A stretch of 64,000 nucleotides of DNA, taken from NCBI GenBank assembly GCA_021819105.1, contig JAKASK010000006.1, forward strand, positions 35,576-99,575, written 5' to 3'. This DNA comes from an archaeon. Lineage in GTDB: Archaea > Thermoproteota > Nitrososphaeria > Nitrososphaerales > Gagatemarchaeaceae. A program made the translations under genes and the position numbers. A model generated the notes under the pieces. It was given only the letters and a program-made list of their open reading frames with translations. It did not search any database and was not told the DNA's origin. Position 1 is the stretch's first letter, and every line of letters begins with the position of its first letter. Positions 50,821-59,142 of this stretch are shown one piece after another.

Positions 50821-51576
50821 TTGCGGGCCGGTGGTCTGAAAGGGAAGTCGCTGAAGATCTTCGCTGGGCTCGCTGGTTCGTACGAGCTGACCCTGGACCT
50901 CGCCACAATGTATCAGGACAGGCGCTGGAAGGACTGGGTGGCGCGGAAGCTCGTCTTCAGCCATAGCGGGCTGGTCCTGGACATAGGGTGCGGGACCCTG
51001 GTCCTTGAGGACAGGATGGCCAAAGGGGGGCTGAAGTTCGTGGGGCTCGACCTTTCTGCCGAAATGATCTTGGTCGCAAAGGCCAAGTCCGCCTCCAACG
51101 TCGCCTTGTTGACCAACGCAGATGCCGAGTTCCTTCCATTTCCCGGAGGGTCCTTCGACGCTGTGGTGAGCTGCTACGTTCCAAAGTATGTGGACGCCGA
51201 GGCGTTCGCAAAGGAGCTCGCACGGGTGACCCGCCCGGGCGCCCACGCCGCCGTCTATGACTTCGCAAAGCCAAGGGGCGCCCTCGCGCCGCTGCTCCAG
51301 ATGTACATACGGTGTGGCCTGCGTGCCGTCGGGGTCTGTCTGGCGCTCGCAAGGAGGAGAGAGGCGACGACGTTCAAGGACCTGCCGAAGATAATCGAAG
51401 ATACGCGCTGGGACAGCGAGCTCCCTCTGGCCCTGGGGCGCTGCGGATTCGAGATGATCGAGACCGCCAGGATGACCGGAGGGGTCGTATTCGCCTACTG
51501 GGGGAGGAAGGGCGGAGGCAATATATCCGAGGATGGCCTCCCCGCGCGTGCTACAAATGAAGTGGGACGCCCGTGA
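50821..51576 (+). CDS. SAM-dependent methyltransferase, UbiE/class I type
   Basis: 251 aa. GLVLDIGCGTLVLEDRM (motif I), FVGLDLSAEMILVAKAK (motif II), DAEFLPFPGGSFDAVVSCYV (motif III-IV) and RVTRPGAHAAVYDFAK. The opening LAGSYELTLDLATMYQDRRW resembles UbiE-type quinone methyltransferases, but the methylated substrate is not known. TTG 50821 lies about 30 nt after GGGTTAAG. It is coupled to the ChrB-like gene by a GTGA overlap. Confidence 0.8.
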   Translation: MRAGGLKGKSLKIFAGLAGSYELTLDLATMYQDRRWKDWVARKLVFSHSGLVLDIGCGTLVLEDRMAKGGLKFVGLDLSAEMILVAKAKSASNVALLTNADAEFLPFPGGSFDAVVSCYVPKYVDAEAFAKELARVTRPGAHAAVYDFAKPRGALAPLLQMYIRCGLRAVGVCLALARRREATTFKDLPKIIEDTRWDSELPLALGRCGFEMIETARMTGGVVFAYWGRKGGGNISEDGLPARATNEVGRP

Positions 51577-52027
51577 GAGCTAAGGTCGACGGGACCACCC
51601 GCCCATGGCTGATGAAGAGGCTCGTCGACCCCGATGCCGAATACTTCTTCGACTCCGCAGACACGGCGAGCGAATTGGCAAGGCAGAGTGGGGGGACCCC
51701 GCTCTATGGGCCGGGGGACGAGCTGGACCACCATGTTGAGGGGGACCGGGAGTTCCTCAGCCTTGACGCCATCTTAGAGAAGCATTGTCTGCATGGCCCT
51801 TCGCTACTGGATGTTGCAGGCACCCCGAAGGGGCCGACGCACAGACTCCCGACGCCCCACCGGAACCCGCGGGGCCCGAAGCTTCGGCTGCTGGGTTCAG
51901 GGTCATCGCCAAGGACGACCACGAGAACACGAGACTGCAGTTCCCGCTCTACGACCCCCTGCACGGGCGCTGCAGGGGCCGGCTCGAGGGCACCATGAAG
52001 CTGGAATACGCGAAGTCCAAGAATTGA
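51573..52027 (+). pseudogene. ChrB-like protein interrupted by a frameshift in a C-run
   Basis: From GTG 51573 the frame encodes RPWLMKRLVDPDAEYFFDSA then LYGPGDELDHHVEGD, matching the chromate-resistance regulator ChrB C-domain family. After CCCC (51823-51826) this frame loses similarity, while the -1 frame gives EGADAQTPDAPPEPAG and GFRVIAKDDHENTRL up to TGA 52025-52027. One extra C would restore a single 151-aa protein. The end overlaps the MFS start (TTGA), as intact genes here do. Either a sequencing error or a recent disruption. Confidence 0.7.
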
Positions 52028-53211
52028 GCGCCGAGCCGCGAAGCTCCGGGCCCCTGCCGGTCTACGTCGCGAAGGGGGTCCGCGTCTACGTCTCAGGGCT
52101 GCTCAGCATTGTGCTCCCTTTCTATCTGGGGACAATCGGGTATGGCCTCTTCTTCCAGGGAGTGGCCCTGGTGGCAATCCTCGCGGGGAATGCCGTTTCC
52201 AACGTCGCGGTCACCTATCTCGACTCTGTCGTGGGGAGGAGGCGGCTTCTGCAGGCGTTCAGTCTGTTGATGGTCGCTGCAGGTGCAGTGCTAGCTGTCA
52301 GCACCTCGCTGGCGCCGATACTCGTCGCGTGCCTCGTCGGCAACATTAGCAGCACCGGCACGGAAGCAGGCCCGTTTCAGTCGATCGAGGCGGGGACGCT
52401 GCCTGAGCTTGCCCGGTCAAAGTCGGCGGTGAAGGCGTTCGGAAGATACAACCTCATTGGATACTCTGCGGCTGCTGTCGGTCAGCTCACATCTGCAGGG
52501 CCGGGACTGCTGGGCAACACCATGTCTTCTTTCCGCGCCGTCTTCGTCGGATTCGCCGTCGCCGGGGCCTTGCTCTTCGTAATCTACAGCAGGCTGCACG
52601 GCATCGAAGAGGGGAGGTCGACTGCCCCAGGGCTCGCAAACCTCGGCCCGCAGTCGAAGAAGGACCTGGTCCGCCTGTCCGGCCTTTTCTCCCTGGACGC
52701 CTTCGGAGGCGTGTTCGTCACAACCTACCTCCTATCGATCTGGTTCAAGAGCACCTACGGGCTACAGCTCGAGGCTGAGGGGTCCATCTTCTTCGTTGCC
52801 GCTCTGGTCGCGGCCGCATCCACCTACGGTGCAGCCCTGATCGCCGCGAGGGTGGGGAACCTCAGGACCATGGTATACACTCATCTGCTGTCTAACGGGT
52901 TCCTGGTCCTCATGGGGCTGGCAGGCTCACTCCTCCCAGCGCTAGCCTTCCTGTTCCTACGCCAGAGCTTTTCCCAGATGGACGTCCCCACCCGGCAGGC
53001 GCTGATGTCCGAGATGTTCCAGAAGAACGAGCGGGTGCAGGCGTACGCAACGACGAACACCCTCCGGAGCCTGGGGTCGTCCGCCGCAGGGCCTGTTGCC
53101 GCAGGGGTCCTGGGGCTGGGGCTCGTCTCAGCGGTGCCGTTCGTCGGGGGAGGGGTGAAGATCCTCTACGACCTGTTGACGTTCTTTTCGTACCGCAGAA
53201 GATACCGTTGA
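52024..53211 (+). CDS. MFS transporter, second copy
   Basis: 395 aa, about 11-12 helices. N-terminal YVAKGVRVYVSGLLSIVLPF and a late FLRQSFSQMDVPTRQALMSE motif are seen in MFS carriers and chromate-associated MFS proteins. Coupling to a ChrB-like gene suggests an efflux role, perhaps for an oxyanion, but no chrA-type gene is present and the substrate is unassigned. TTG 52024 overlaps the preceding stop. Followed by 160 bases without a gene. Confidence 0.82.
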   Translation: MSAEPRSSGPLPVYVAKGVRVYVSGLLSIVLPFYLGTIGYGLFFQGVALVAILAGNAVSNVAVTYLDSVVGRRRLLQAFSLLMVAAGAVLAVSTSLAPILVACLVGNISSTGTEAGPFQSIEAGTLPELARSKSAVKAFGRYNLIGYSAAAVGQLTSAGPGLLGNTMSSFRAVFVGFAVAGALLFVIYSRLHGIEEGRSTAPGLANLGPQSKKDLVRLSGLFSLDAFGGVFVTTYLLSIWFKSTYGLQLEAEGSIFFVAALVAAASTYGAALIAARVGNLRTMVYTHLLSNGFLVLMGLAGSLLPALAFLFLRQSFSQMDVPTRQALMSEMFQKNERVQAYATTNTLRSLGSSAAGPVAAGVLGLGLVSAVPFVGGGVKILYDLLTFFSYRRRYR

Positions 53212-53374
53212 AAGGGCGCCCTGGATTGAGCGGCGGAAGAGCGTCAAGGGCCGTGTCGCTCCTGCTCTAGAGGGCTCATCCCGGCGATGTGGGCGTGGGC
53301 GTCCGGCCGCAGCCCTGAAGGGCATGTGCGCGAGAAGAACCTTCCGCGCGCCGGAGTAGAGAAGCAGACCCCGG

Positions 53375-54691
53375 TCAGAAGCGGCTGACAACCGATTCGT
53401 AGTCCCATCCAGAGATGGCCGCTCCCCCCCGACGCTCCTTGAGCGCCGGCAGAAGCCCCTCCCTTCTCAGCTCCTCGACGACCAGGGCCGAGTAGGCTGG
53501 CGCGCCCGTTGCTCCCGGAGAGTTGTAGTTGATTATGTGGGCCGAGCGGTCCCCTTTGAAGAGAAGCGCTTCGGGGACAAAACCGCCGCGGTCGACGATG
53601 GAGCACCTCACGCCGAAGACCGCGCGGCGGTTCAGGGTGCTCGCAACCAACCCGGGGACGAACTTCCTTACCCGGTTGCACATGGCGTCCTTGGAAAGAG
53701 AGCTCCTCCACTCGGCGGCGGCCATTGCGACGAAATCCCTGTCGGTGAGGAGGCTCACCTTCGGCAGGAGCGGCCTTTCAAGATACGAGAGCGCGTTGGG
53801 AAGGCCTGCGCCAGAGTAGACATAGGGCCCCGGGACGATCACGGCGTTCGGCCCGATCTGCCTTTCACCATCAGCTCTCACTACGAAGTGCGGGTCGAGG
53901 AAGGGGTATTGGGGGAACCTGGGGGGACGGTAGATGTTCGTCGAGACGCGCGACGCATAAGGTTCGTCCACCACCCAATACTCGCCCCTGAAGTTGAGCA
54001 TGGCGTACTCGCGGGCGAACCCTGCCATCTTCGCGATCGCAAGCGCGCCTCCACCTGCCGCGTTGAGCAGGAACCTGCACCGGATGGAGGTCATGCCTCC
54101 GTCCCCGCTGAACCTGACCTCCGTCTTCCCCCCCTCCGCCGTCGCTGCGACAACCTTTCTGCGTCCGAGGAACTTCGCCCCACGTGCCAGGAGGAGCGTC
54201 CAGACGTGGCGGGTGAACGCCCCGAAGTCAACGGACACGTCTGACTTTGAGTGGAGTCCGGCCCTGCAGCTCACCTCGGGCTCCCGCGCCTTCACCCCCT
54301 TCCCGTCCATCAGCTCCAGCTCGGATTCGTCCATCCCGTTCTCGATGCCCCATCTGCCATACTCCTCCAGTGTGCGGACTTCGCTCTCCTCCAGTGCAAT
54401 GTTGAACGTCCCCGCCCTCCTCCAGGGGAGCCCGGCGCTCGCCGCGAGACCCTCCCACATGCGGTAAGAGAGGAGCGAGGTGCGCGCGAAGACTCTCTTC
54501 TTCTGCGGGTCGAGGTAGTATGGCCTGTGAATGACCCCGGTATTGCGGGACGATGTGTGCGCCCCAGCCGTTCCGGCGAGGTCGGCTATGGCGACCGAGC
54601 AGTCGTAGAGGGTGGTGAGCCAGTAGGCGAGCGAGACCCCGAGGATTCCGGCCCCCGCGATGAGGAAATCGACGTCGGGAGAGTCGCCCAT
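53375..54691 (-). CDS. FAD-dependent oxidoreductase, L-2-hydroxyglutarate oxidase-like
   Basis: 438 aa. FAD motif FLIAGAGILGVSLAYWLTT, then GAHTSSRNTGVIHRPYYLDP, the SSRNxGVIH run of LhgO/L2HGDH flavoenzymes, and a C-terminal GATGAPAYSALVVEE. DAO-fold. It probably oxidises a 2-hydroxy acid and passes electrons to a quinone or oxygen. ATG 54691 is 27 nt from CCTTTACGC, so leaderless. It is not in an operon with aIF1A. Confidence 0.85.
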   Translation of the reverse strand: MGDSPDVDFLIAGAGILGVSLAYWLTTLYDCSVAIADLAGTAGAHTSSRNTGVIHRPYYLDPQKKRVFARTSLLSYRMWEGLAASAGLPWRRAGTFNIALEESEVRTLEEYGRWGIENGMDESELELMDGKGVKAREPEVSCRAGLHSKSDVSVDFGAFTRHVWTLLLARGAKFLGRRKVVAATAEGGKTEVRFSGDGGMTSIRCRFLLNAAGGGALAIAKMAGFAREYAMLNFRGEYWVVDEPYASRVSTNIYRPPRFPQYPFLDPHFVVRADGERQIGPNAVIVPGPYVYSGAGLPNALSYLERPLLPKVSLLTDRDFVAMAAAEWRSSLSKDAMCNRVRKFVPGLVASTLNRRAVFGVRCSIVDRGGFVPEALLFKGDRSAHIINYNSPGATGAPAYSALVVEELRREGLLPALKERRGGAAISGWDYESVVSRF

Positions 54692-54729
54692 GGAGACGCG
54701 GTCTGCAGAAGAAGCGTAAAGGCTCTCGG

Positions 54730-55035
54730 TCAGATGCCCTTCAGGTAGCCGTTGGAATCGAGCCACTGCGCATGTGCCGCGATGTACCGCCAGATGATGT
54801 CGGCCTTGCTGTTGTCGAAGTCCCAGGGAGCCACGAGCACGACATCCCCTTCCCTGATCCACATCCTCCGCTTCAGCTTCCCCCTGATTCTGGAGTTGCG
54901 GGTGACGCCGTCGGAGCACTTCACTATCACCTGGTCTCCCCCCGTCATTTTGATCGCCCTGCCGAGGATCTCGCCCTGCTGGGGCATCACCAGTTCCTTG
55001 AGGTTCGCTTCGCTGAGGACCTTGCGCTTACCCAA
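54730..55035 (-). CDS. Translation initiation factor aIF1A
   Basis: 101 aa OB-fold protein: PQQGEILGRAIKMTGGDQVI, CSDGVTRNSRIRGKLKRRMW and IREGDVVLVAPWDF are the eIF1A/aIF1A signature. It binds the A site of the small ribosomal subunit. TTG 55035 is used; a TATA-like GTTAATATC sits about 35 nt upstream. The roughly 180 bases beyond, toward the helicase stop, hold no recognisable gene. Confidence 0.96.
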   Translation of the reverse strand: MGKRKVLSEANLKELVMPQQGEILGRAIKMTGGDQVIVKCSDGVTRNSRIRGKLKRRMWIREGDVVLVAPWDFDNSKADIIWRYIAAHAQWLDSNGYLKGI

Positions 55036-55249
55036 CTGGCTTCAAACCACGCCGAGGGCGGCCTGATATTAACGGTATCGGGTTCCGGCCCCGGCGTGTC
55101 TGTCCTCCCCTTTTGGACAACGCGCCACTTTGGTCGACGAAACGGTACAGGAGCCCAGCATGGTCGAGCCGAGTCCGTTCGGCCGGCCCTGGCGACCCGC
55201 CTGCTTCAACGGCGTCTGCTTGTAGTCGTTGCCAGCGAGAGTAGGGCCG

Positions 55250-56470
55250 TCAGTACCGGCGCCACCGCCGCGGGTTCCCACGGTGCCTTTCGTTCCGACC
55301 GTGCCTCCAGGGCCTCGGCCCCGTTGCCGAAAGGGGAGGCGGACCCCTCGGCGCCCTGGCGTCCTGCTCCCGGAGAGGCTTGATGGGAGCTTTGGCGAGG
55401 GCGACTATCCTAGCGAAGTCGGGACTCTCGTCCCTGCTCACGAAGGTGTAGGATTTCCCAAGGTCCCCCGCCCTGGCCGTCCTTCCCACCCTGTGGAAGT
55501 AGACCGTAGGATCCTCGGGGACGTCGTAGTTTATCACGCAATCGACCTGCCTGACGTCTATCCCCCTGCTGGCGACGTCGGTCGCGACCAGGATGTCAGC
55601 CCTTCCGGCCCTGAAGAGGCCCATGGAGTGGTCCCTCTGGTTCTGTGAGAGGTCGCCGTGAAGCGAAACCACGCTGTGGAACCGCCTCTCGAGGTCCCGG
55701 GCGAGGCGGATGGTGCCGTACCGCGTCCTGCAGAAGACCACCGCGCTCTTCCTGTTCTCCTTTGCGAGGATGTCCAGGAGCAGCGGGAGCTTCTCGTCCC
55801 TTTCGACCCGGGCGAAGAACTGCTCCAGGGTCTCTGCCGAGGGCTCGTTGACGTCGACCATCACCCTCACCGGCTCAGCCATGTACCTCTGGGCCAGCTG
55901 CACGATGGCCCGCGGCATGGTGGCCGAGAAGAGAGCCATCTGTTTTGAGGCGGGGGTCTTCCCCAGGATGTAGTCCACGTCGTCTATGAAGCCCATGTCG
56001 AGCATCACGTCGGCCTCGTCCAGCACGACCAGCTTTGTGGAGTCGAGCCTCAAGGTACCCCTCTTGATGTGGTCGATTGTCCTCCCCGGGGTGCCCACCA
56101 CCACGTGCGCTCCCCTCCTGAGAGCGTCCAGCTGGACGTTCATGGACTGGCCCCCGTAGACGGTGACGACCCTCACGGAGGTGTATGCCCCTATCTTCTG
56201 GAGCTCCAGGGTGATCTGGACCGCAAGCTCTCTGGTGGGCGCGAGGACGAGACACTGCACGCGGGGGACACGTTCGTCCACCGCCTGTACCAACGGGATT
56301 CCGAAGGCGAGGGTCTTTCCAGACCCGGCCTTGGCCTGGCCCACGAGGTTCTTCCCTTCGAGGAGCGGGCCGATTGCCTGAGCCTGGATCGGAAAGGGCC
56401 TGATGAAGCCCGCCGCCATCACCCCTTTCTTGATGTCGGGACGCAGCTGGAGTTCGTCGAAACTGTTCAA
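55250..56470 (-). CDS. DEAD-box RNA helicase
   Basis: 406 aa with all helicase motifs: Q motif (FIRPFPIQAQAI), AKAGSGKTLAFG (I), PTRELA (Ia), TPGR (Ib), VLDEADVML (II), FSATMP (III), VFCRTR (IV), VATDVASRGIDV (V) and HRVGRTARAG (VI). The basic tail RGNPRRWRRY fits RNA binding. TTG 56470 begins with LNSFDEL, just before the conserved N-terminal region; a TATA-like CTTAAATAC lies about 68 nt upstream. Upstream in-frame sequence is not protein-like. Confidence 0.94.
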   Translation of the reverse strand: MNSFDELQLRPDIKKGVMAAGFIRPFPIQAQAIGPLLEGKNLVGQAKAGSGKTLAFGIPLVQAVDERVPRVQCLVLAPTRELAVQITLELQKIGAYTSVRVVTVYGGQSMNVQLDALRRGAHVVVGTPGRTIDHIKRGTLRLDSTKLVVLDEADVMLDMGFIDDVDYILGKTPASKQMALFSATMPRAIVQLAQRYMAEPVRVMVDVNEPSAETLEQFFARVERDEKLPLLLDILAKENRKSAVVFCRTRYGTIRLARDLERRFHSVVSLHGDLSQNQRDHSMGLFRAGRADILVATDVASRGIDVRQVDCVINYDVPEDPTVYFHRVGRTARAGDLGKSYTFVSRDESPDFARIVALAKAPIKPLREQDARAPRGPPPLSATGPRPWRHGRNERHRGNPRRWRRY

Positions 56471-56629
56471 ACTTGTATCACTGGGTAGCTTGCTTCTTTC
56501 ACGGAAGAGAACTGGGCTCGCGCGCTCCGTCCGGTATTTAAGACTGGAATGGAGGTCGGTGCAAGGGGCGGTTGCGCCCGCTTCGCTTTCAGCAGAGATA
56601 AGAAGGGCCCATATCAGGGAACCGAGGTC

Positions 56630-56776
56630 ATGTCGGAGACCCCCATGCAGCAACGCAACAGCGCCGCCGAGTGCCCGCAGTGCGGCGCCAAGACCAGGCT
56701 GTACAGGACGCCAAGGGGGCTGAGATGCGCCGAGTGTGTGAAGCTGATGGACTCGGCGGGGCTGGGCTTCAGATAG
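56630..56776 (+). CDS. Small zinc-ribbon protein, 48 aa
   Basis: ECPQCGAKTRLYRTPRGLRC then AECVKL gives two CxxC pairs of a rubredoxin-like knuckle. ATG 56630 lies about 30 nt after AGATAAG. Followed after 38 nt by an MFS gene. Role unknown; could bind RNA or DNA. Confidence 0.65.
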   Translation: MSETPMQQRNSAAECPQCGAKTRLYRTPRGLRCAECVKLMDSAGLGFR

Positions 56777-56814
56777 CCCGGAGCGACCAAGGCCGGCAAG
56801 AAGGCGCCCACCGG

Positions 56815-58074
56815 ATGTGGATTCTTTCCAGGTATGGACTGGAGGGCCTGTCCAGAGAGTCCTGGGTGCTGTTCGCCATAAGGACGCTGAACTCATTCGG
56901 CTTCTCGATGGCCATGCCCTTCTTCGGCATCTACCTCCTGGAGACGCGCGGGGTTAGCCTGGCCGCCACGGGTGTGGTCTACTTCGCGGCTGGAGTGCTC
57001 AACCTCGGCAGCCAACTCATCGGAGGTAGGCTCACCGATGCGATTGGTCCGAAGAAGGTGATGTTGGCGGGGTACGCGACCTCGATCGTGACCTCTTCCG
57101 CCCTGGGGCTGATGGTCCTCGCAGGAGCGAGCCCCTTCCTCTTCTTCGTCGCCTATCCCCTGTTCTCCTTCCTGAGGGGGTTCTCCAACCCCGCGACCGG
57201 GTCGATCATCGCAGAACAGCCAACGAGCCAGCTGAGGCCCGGGTACAACCTGCTGACGATCGGGGGGAACCTTGGATTCGCGATCGGGCCCGCGGTGGGA
57301 GGCCCGATAACTGACGTGTTTGGATACTCCACCGTCTTCTTCCTCAGCGCTGTTATCGTGGTGCCCGTCATAGTCCTAACTCTGCTCCTGATCAGAGGGG
57401 GAGTCAGGCACAGGAAGGACGCCGACGGCGCCGCGAAGCGGAACCTGACTTGGGCGAAGGACAGGAACATGATACTATTCCTGGTGCTGACGGGGTGCCT
57501 CTACATCTGCGTAGGGTATGAGATAACCCCCCTCTCGCTCTACGTAGCGGACTTCCTGAGCTTCACGAACACACAGATCGGCTATCTCTTCGCTACAAAC
57601 GGGCTGGTGATCGTCCTGTTGCAGCTGCCGGTGATCGGGCTGTTCCAGAGGTCGAAGAGTATAGTTCTGCCCCTCCTGATTTCGCCCCTGCTGATCGCCG
57701 CAAGCTACCTCATGGCCGGGCTGTCGACCGGGTTCCTCGAGTACGAGGGAGTCATGGTGGTGCTCACACTGGGCGAGATACTCCTCACGGTCCCGTCACA
57801 GACAGTGGTCGCTCTGTTTTCGAGGGCAGGGAACAGAGGGACGTACCAGGGGTACTACTATGCGGCAGCGAACTCCGGCAGGTCCCTGGCGTCTGCCATC
57901 GGTCCCGCCAGCTTCCAGGCCCTCGTCTTCGCTCCGGCCCTCGGCTGGTACGCCATAGCCGCCTTCACCATTTCAGTCTTTCTGGGGTTCACGCTCCTCG
58001 GCCCCCGGGTTCAGCGGGACTACGAGCAGACTATCGTCCAGGACGGCCCGGGACAGTCACCCACGCGAAGCTGA
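56815..58074 (+). CDS. MFS transporter, third copy
   Basis: 419 aa, about 12 helices. ATG 56815 starts MWILSRYGLEGL, 38 nt after the zinc-ribbon gene. Loop 2-3 reads GGRLTDAIGPKKVMLAG (MFS GxLxDRxGxR variant), and RGFSNPATGSIIAEQ follows helix 4. Resembles multidrug-type carriers (DHA group) but has no diagnostic substrate motif. About 265 bases follow, holding tRNA-Asp. Confidence 0.85.
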   Translation: MWILSRYGLEGLSRESWVLFAIRTLNSFGFSMAMPFFGIYLLETRGVSLAATGVVYFAAGVLNLGSQLIGGRLTDAIGPKKVMLAGYATSIVTSSALGLMVLAGASPFLFFVAYPLFSFLRGFSNPATGSIIAEQPTSQLRPGYNLLTIGGNLGFAIGPAVGGPITDVFGYSTVFFLSAVIVVPVIVLTLLLIRGGVRHRKDADGAAKRNLTWAKDRNMILFLVLTGCLYICVGYEITPLSLYVADFLSFTNTQIGYLFATNGLVIVLLQLPVIGLFQRSKSIVLPLLISPLLIAASYLMAGLSTGFLEYEGVMVVLTLGEILLTVPSQTVVALFSRAGNRGTYQGYYYAAANSGRSLASAIGPASFQALVFAPALGWYAIAAFTISVFLGFTLLGPRVQRDYEQTIVQDGPGQSPTRS

Positions 58075-58213
58075 ATACGTACCCGGAGCCTCCGAGGGAA
58101 GCTGACGGGGGACGGCAGGATGCTCGCTGCTGCCGCCACGCTCCGTGTGGCTACAGCGACGCCAGTAGAAGACGCCCAGCGCCGAATTGGAATCAGGAGC
58201 GCCCTGGCCGGGA

Positions 58214-58229
58214 CTTTCGTCGATATGAT
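58214..58229 (-). other. 16-nt intron in the T loop of tRNA-Asp
   Basis: ATCATATCGACGAAAG interrupts the T loop; removing it restores TTCGAAT between CCGGG and CCCGG. The exact boundary could shift by a base or two. Introns near position 59/60 are rare outside Thermoproteota. Confidence 0.7.
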
Positions 58230-58250
58230 TTCGAACCCGGGTCGCTGCCG

Positions 58251-58268
58251 CTCTGCCGGCGTTGCCGG
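58251..58268 (-). other. 18-nt canonical-position intron in tRNA-Asp
   Basis: On the tRNA strand CCGGCAACGCCGGCAGAG lies between A37 and C38 and can form a 5-bp hairpin, CCGGC-AAC-GCCGG. Removing it restores a 7-nt anticodon loop. Confidence 0.75.
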
Positions 58269-58340
58269 TGACAGGGCAGCATACTGACCTCTATACGACC
58301 AGGGCGCTTGAGGGGCCAAACTTGGGGGTGGTTTTAAGCT

Positions 58341-58478
58341 TCAGACCCGCTCGAAGAAGTTGTCGCCGCCCGAGGGCAGTGGACCCGCTTTGTGCTTGTG
58401 GGTCTGTCCGCAGCGTTCCATATGCCTCTTGTACTTCTTGGCGCTGATCAGTTTGCCGCACTTCGGGCAGATGGGCAT
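58341..58478 (-). CDS. Small C2H2-like zinc finger protein, 45 aa
   Basis: MPICPKCGKLISAKKYKRHM then ERC and a QTHKH stretch: a CPxCGK...H zinc finger of the archaeal type. ATG 58478 is about 27 nt from GTGTAAGT on its strand, so leaderless. Too short for routine ORF calling. It lies between tRNA-Asp and tag; function unknown. Confidence 0.65.
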   Translation of the reverse strand: MPICPKCGKLISAKKYKRHMERCGQTHKHKAGPLPSGGDNFFERV

Positions 58479-58560
58479 CGTTCAGACACGTTCTCCGCTC
58501 TACTTACACCCTTCGCTGGGCCGAGACACCCTTGAATTACCACCAGGCGGGCCGGAGAGC

Positions 58561-59142
58561 ATGGGCGGGTTGAAGAGATGCGGATGGTCCTCCCCGGACG
58601 ACCCTCTGTACCGTGACTACCACGACAGGGAGTGGGGGGTCCCTGTGCATGACGACCAGGCGCTCTTCGAGTTCCTGGTTCTCGAGGGAGCCCAGGCTGG
58701 GCTGTCCTGGCGGACGGTACTCGGAAAGAGGGAGAACTTCAGGAAGGCGTTCGATGGGTTCGACCCACGCAAGGTGGCCAGGTACGACCGGGGGAGGGCG
58801 GAGGGGCTCCTTTTGGACCCCGGGATCATCAGGAACAGACTGAAGATCAATTCGGCCATAGAGAACGCCAAGGCGTTCCTGAAAGTCCAACGAGAGTTCG
58901 GCAACTTCGACTCCTACGTCTGGAGGTTCGTTGGCGGCAAGCCGAAGGTCAACCGACGGCGCTCCATGAAAGAGATACCTGCCGCCACCCCGCAGGCCGC
59001 AGCGATGAGCAGGGACATGGTCATGCGGGGATTCAAGTTCGTCGGGCCCACCATCTGCTACGCCTTCATGCAGGCAACAGGCATGGTCAACGACCATGTC
59101 ATGGAATGCTTCCGCTACGAGGAGCTCGCAGGGCTGACCTAG
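58561..59142 (+). CDS. tag: DNA-3-methyladenine glycosylase I
   Basis: 193 aa. KRCGWSSPDDPLYRDYHDRE at the N-terminus and WGVPVHDDQALFEFLVLEGA then QAGLSWRTVL are the Tag hallmarks; VNDHVMECFRYEEL ends the protein, where the zinc His/Cys ligands lie. Excises alkylated adenine from DNA. ATG 58561 precedes the first conserved Cys. A longer frame upstream covers the opposing zinc-finger gene and is not used. Stop overlaps the next gene's stop at a CTAG. Confidence 0.94.
   Translation: MGGLKRCGWSSPDDPLYRDYHDREWGVPVHDDQALFEFLVLEGAQAGLSWRTVLGKRENFRKAFDGFDPRKVARYDRGRAEGLLLDPGIIRNRLKINSAIENAKAFLKVQREFGNFDSYVWRFVGGKPKVNRRRSMKEIPAATPQAAAMSRDMVMRGFKFVGPTICYAFMQATGMVNDHVMECFRYEELAGLT

Larger units (their letters stand above)
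58200..58305 (-). tRNA. tRNA-Asp(GTC) with two introns
   Basis: Acceptor stem GCCCTGG (58305-58299) pairs with CCAGGGC (58207-58201), then discriminator G at 58200, as in tRNA-Asp. D arm starts GTATAGAGG. Anticodon stem CTGCC/GGCAG with loop C-T-GTC-A-C forms after removing 18 nt at 37/38 (58251-58268). T stem CCGGG/CCCGG with loop TTCGAAT forms after removing 16 nt at about 59/60 (58214-58229). A TATA-like TTTTAAGC (58332-58339) lies 30 nt upstream. CCA is not encoded. Confidence 0.82.

Noticed and set aside
55069..55249. Possible gene or sRNA between aIF1A and the helicase
   Set aside because: Only short frames without RBS or motifs; no C/D or H/ACA pattern I could support.
58752..58768. 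GATGGGTTCGACCCACG, T-arm-like
   Set aside because: Lies within the tag coding sequence in frame (FDGFDPRK) with no other tRNA parts.
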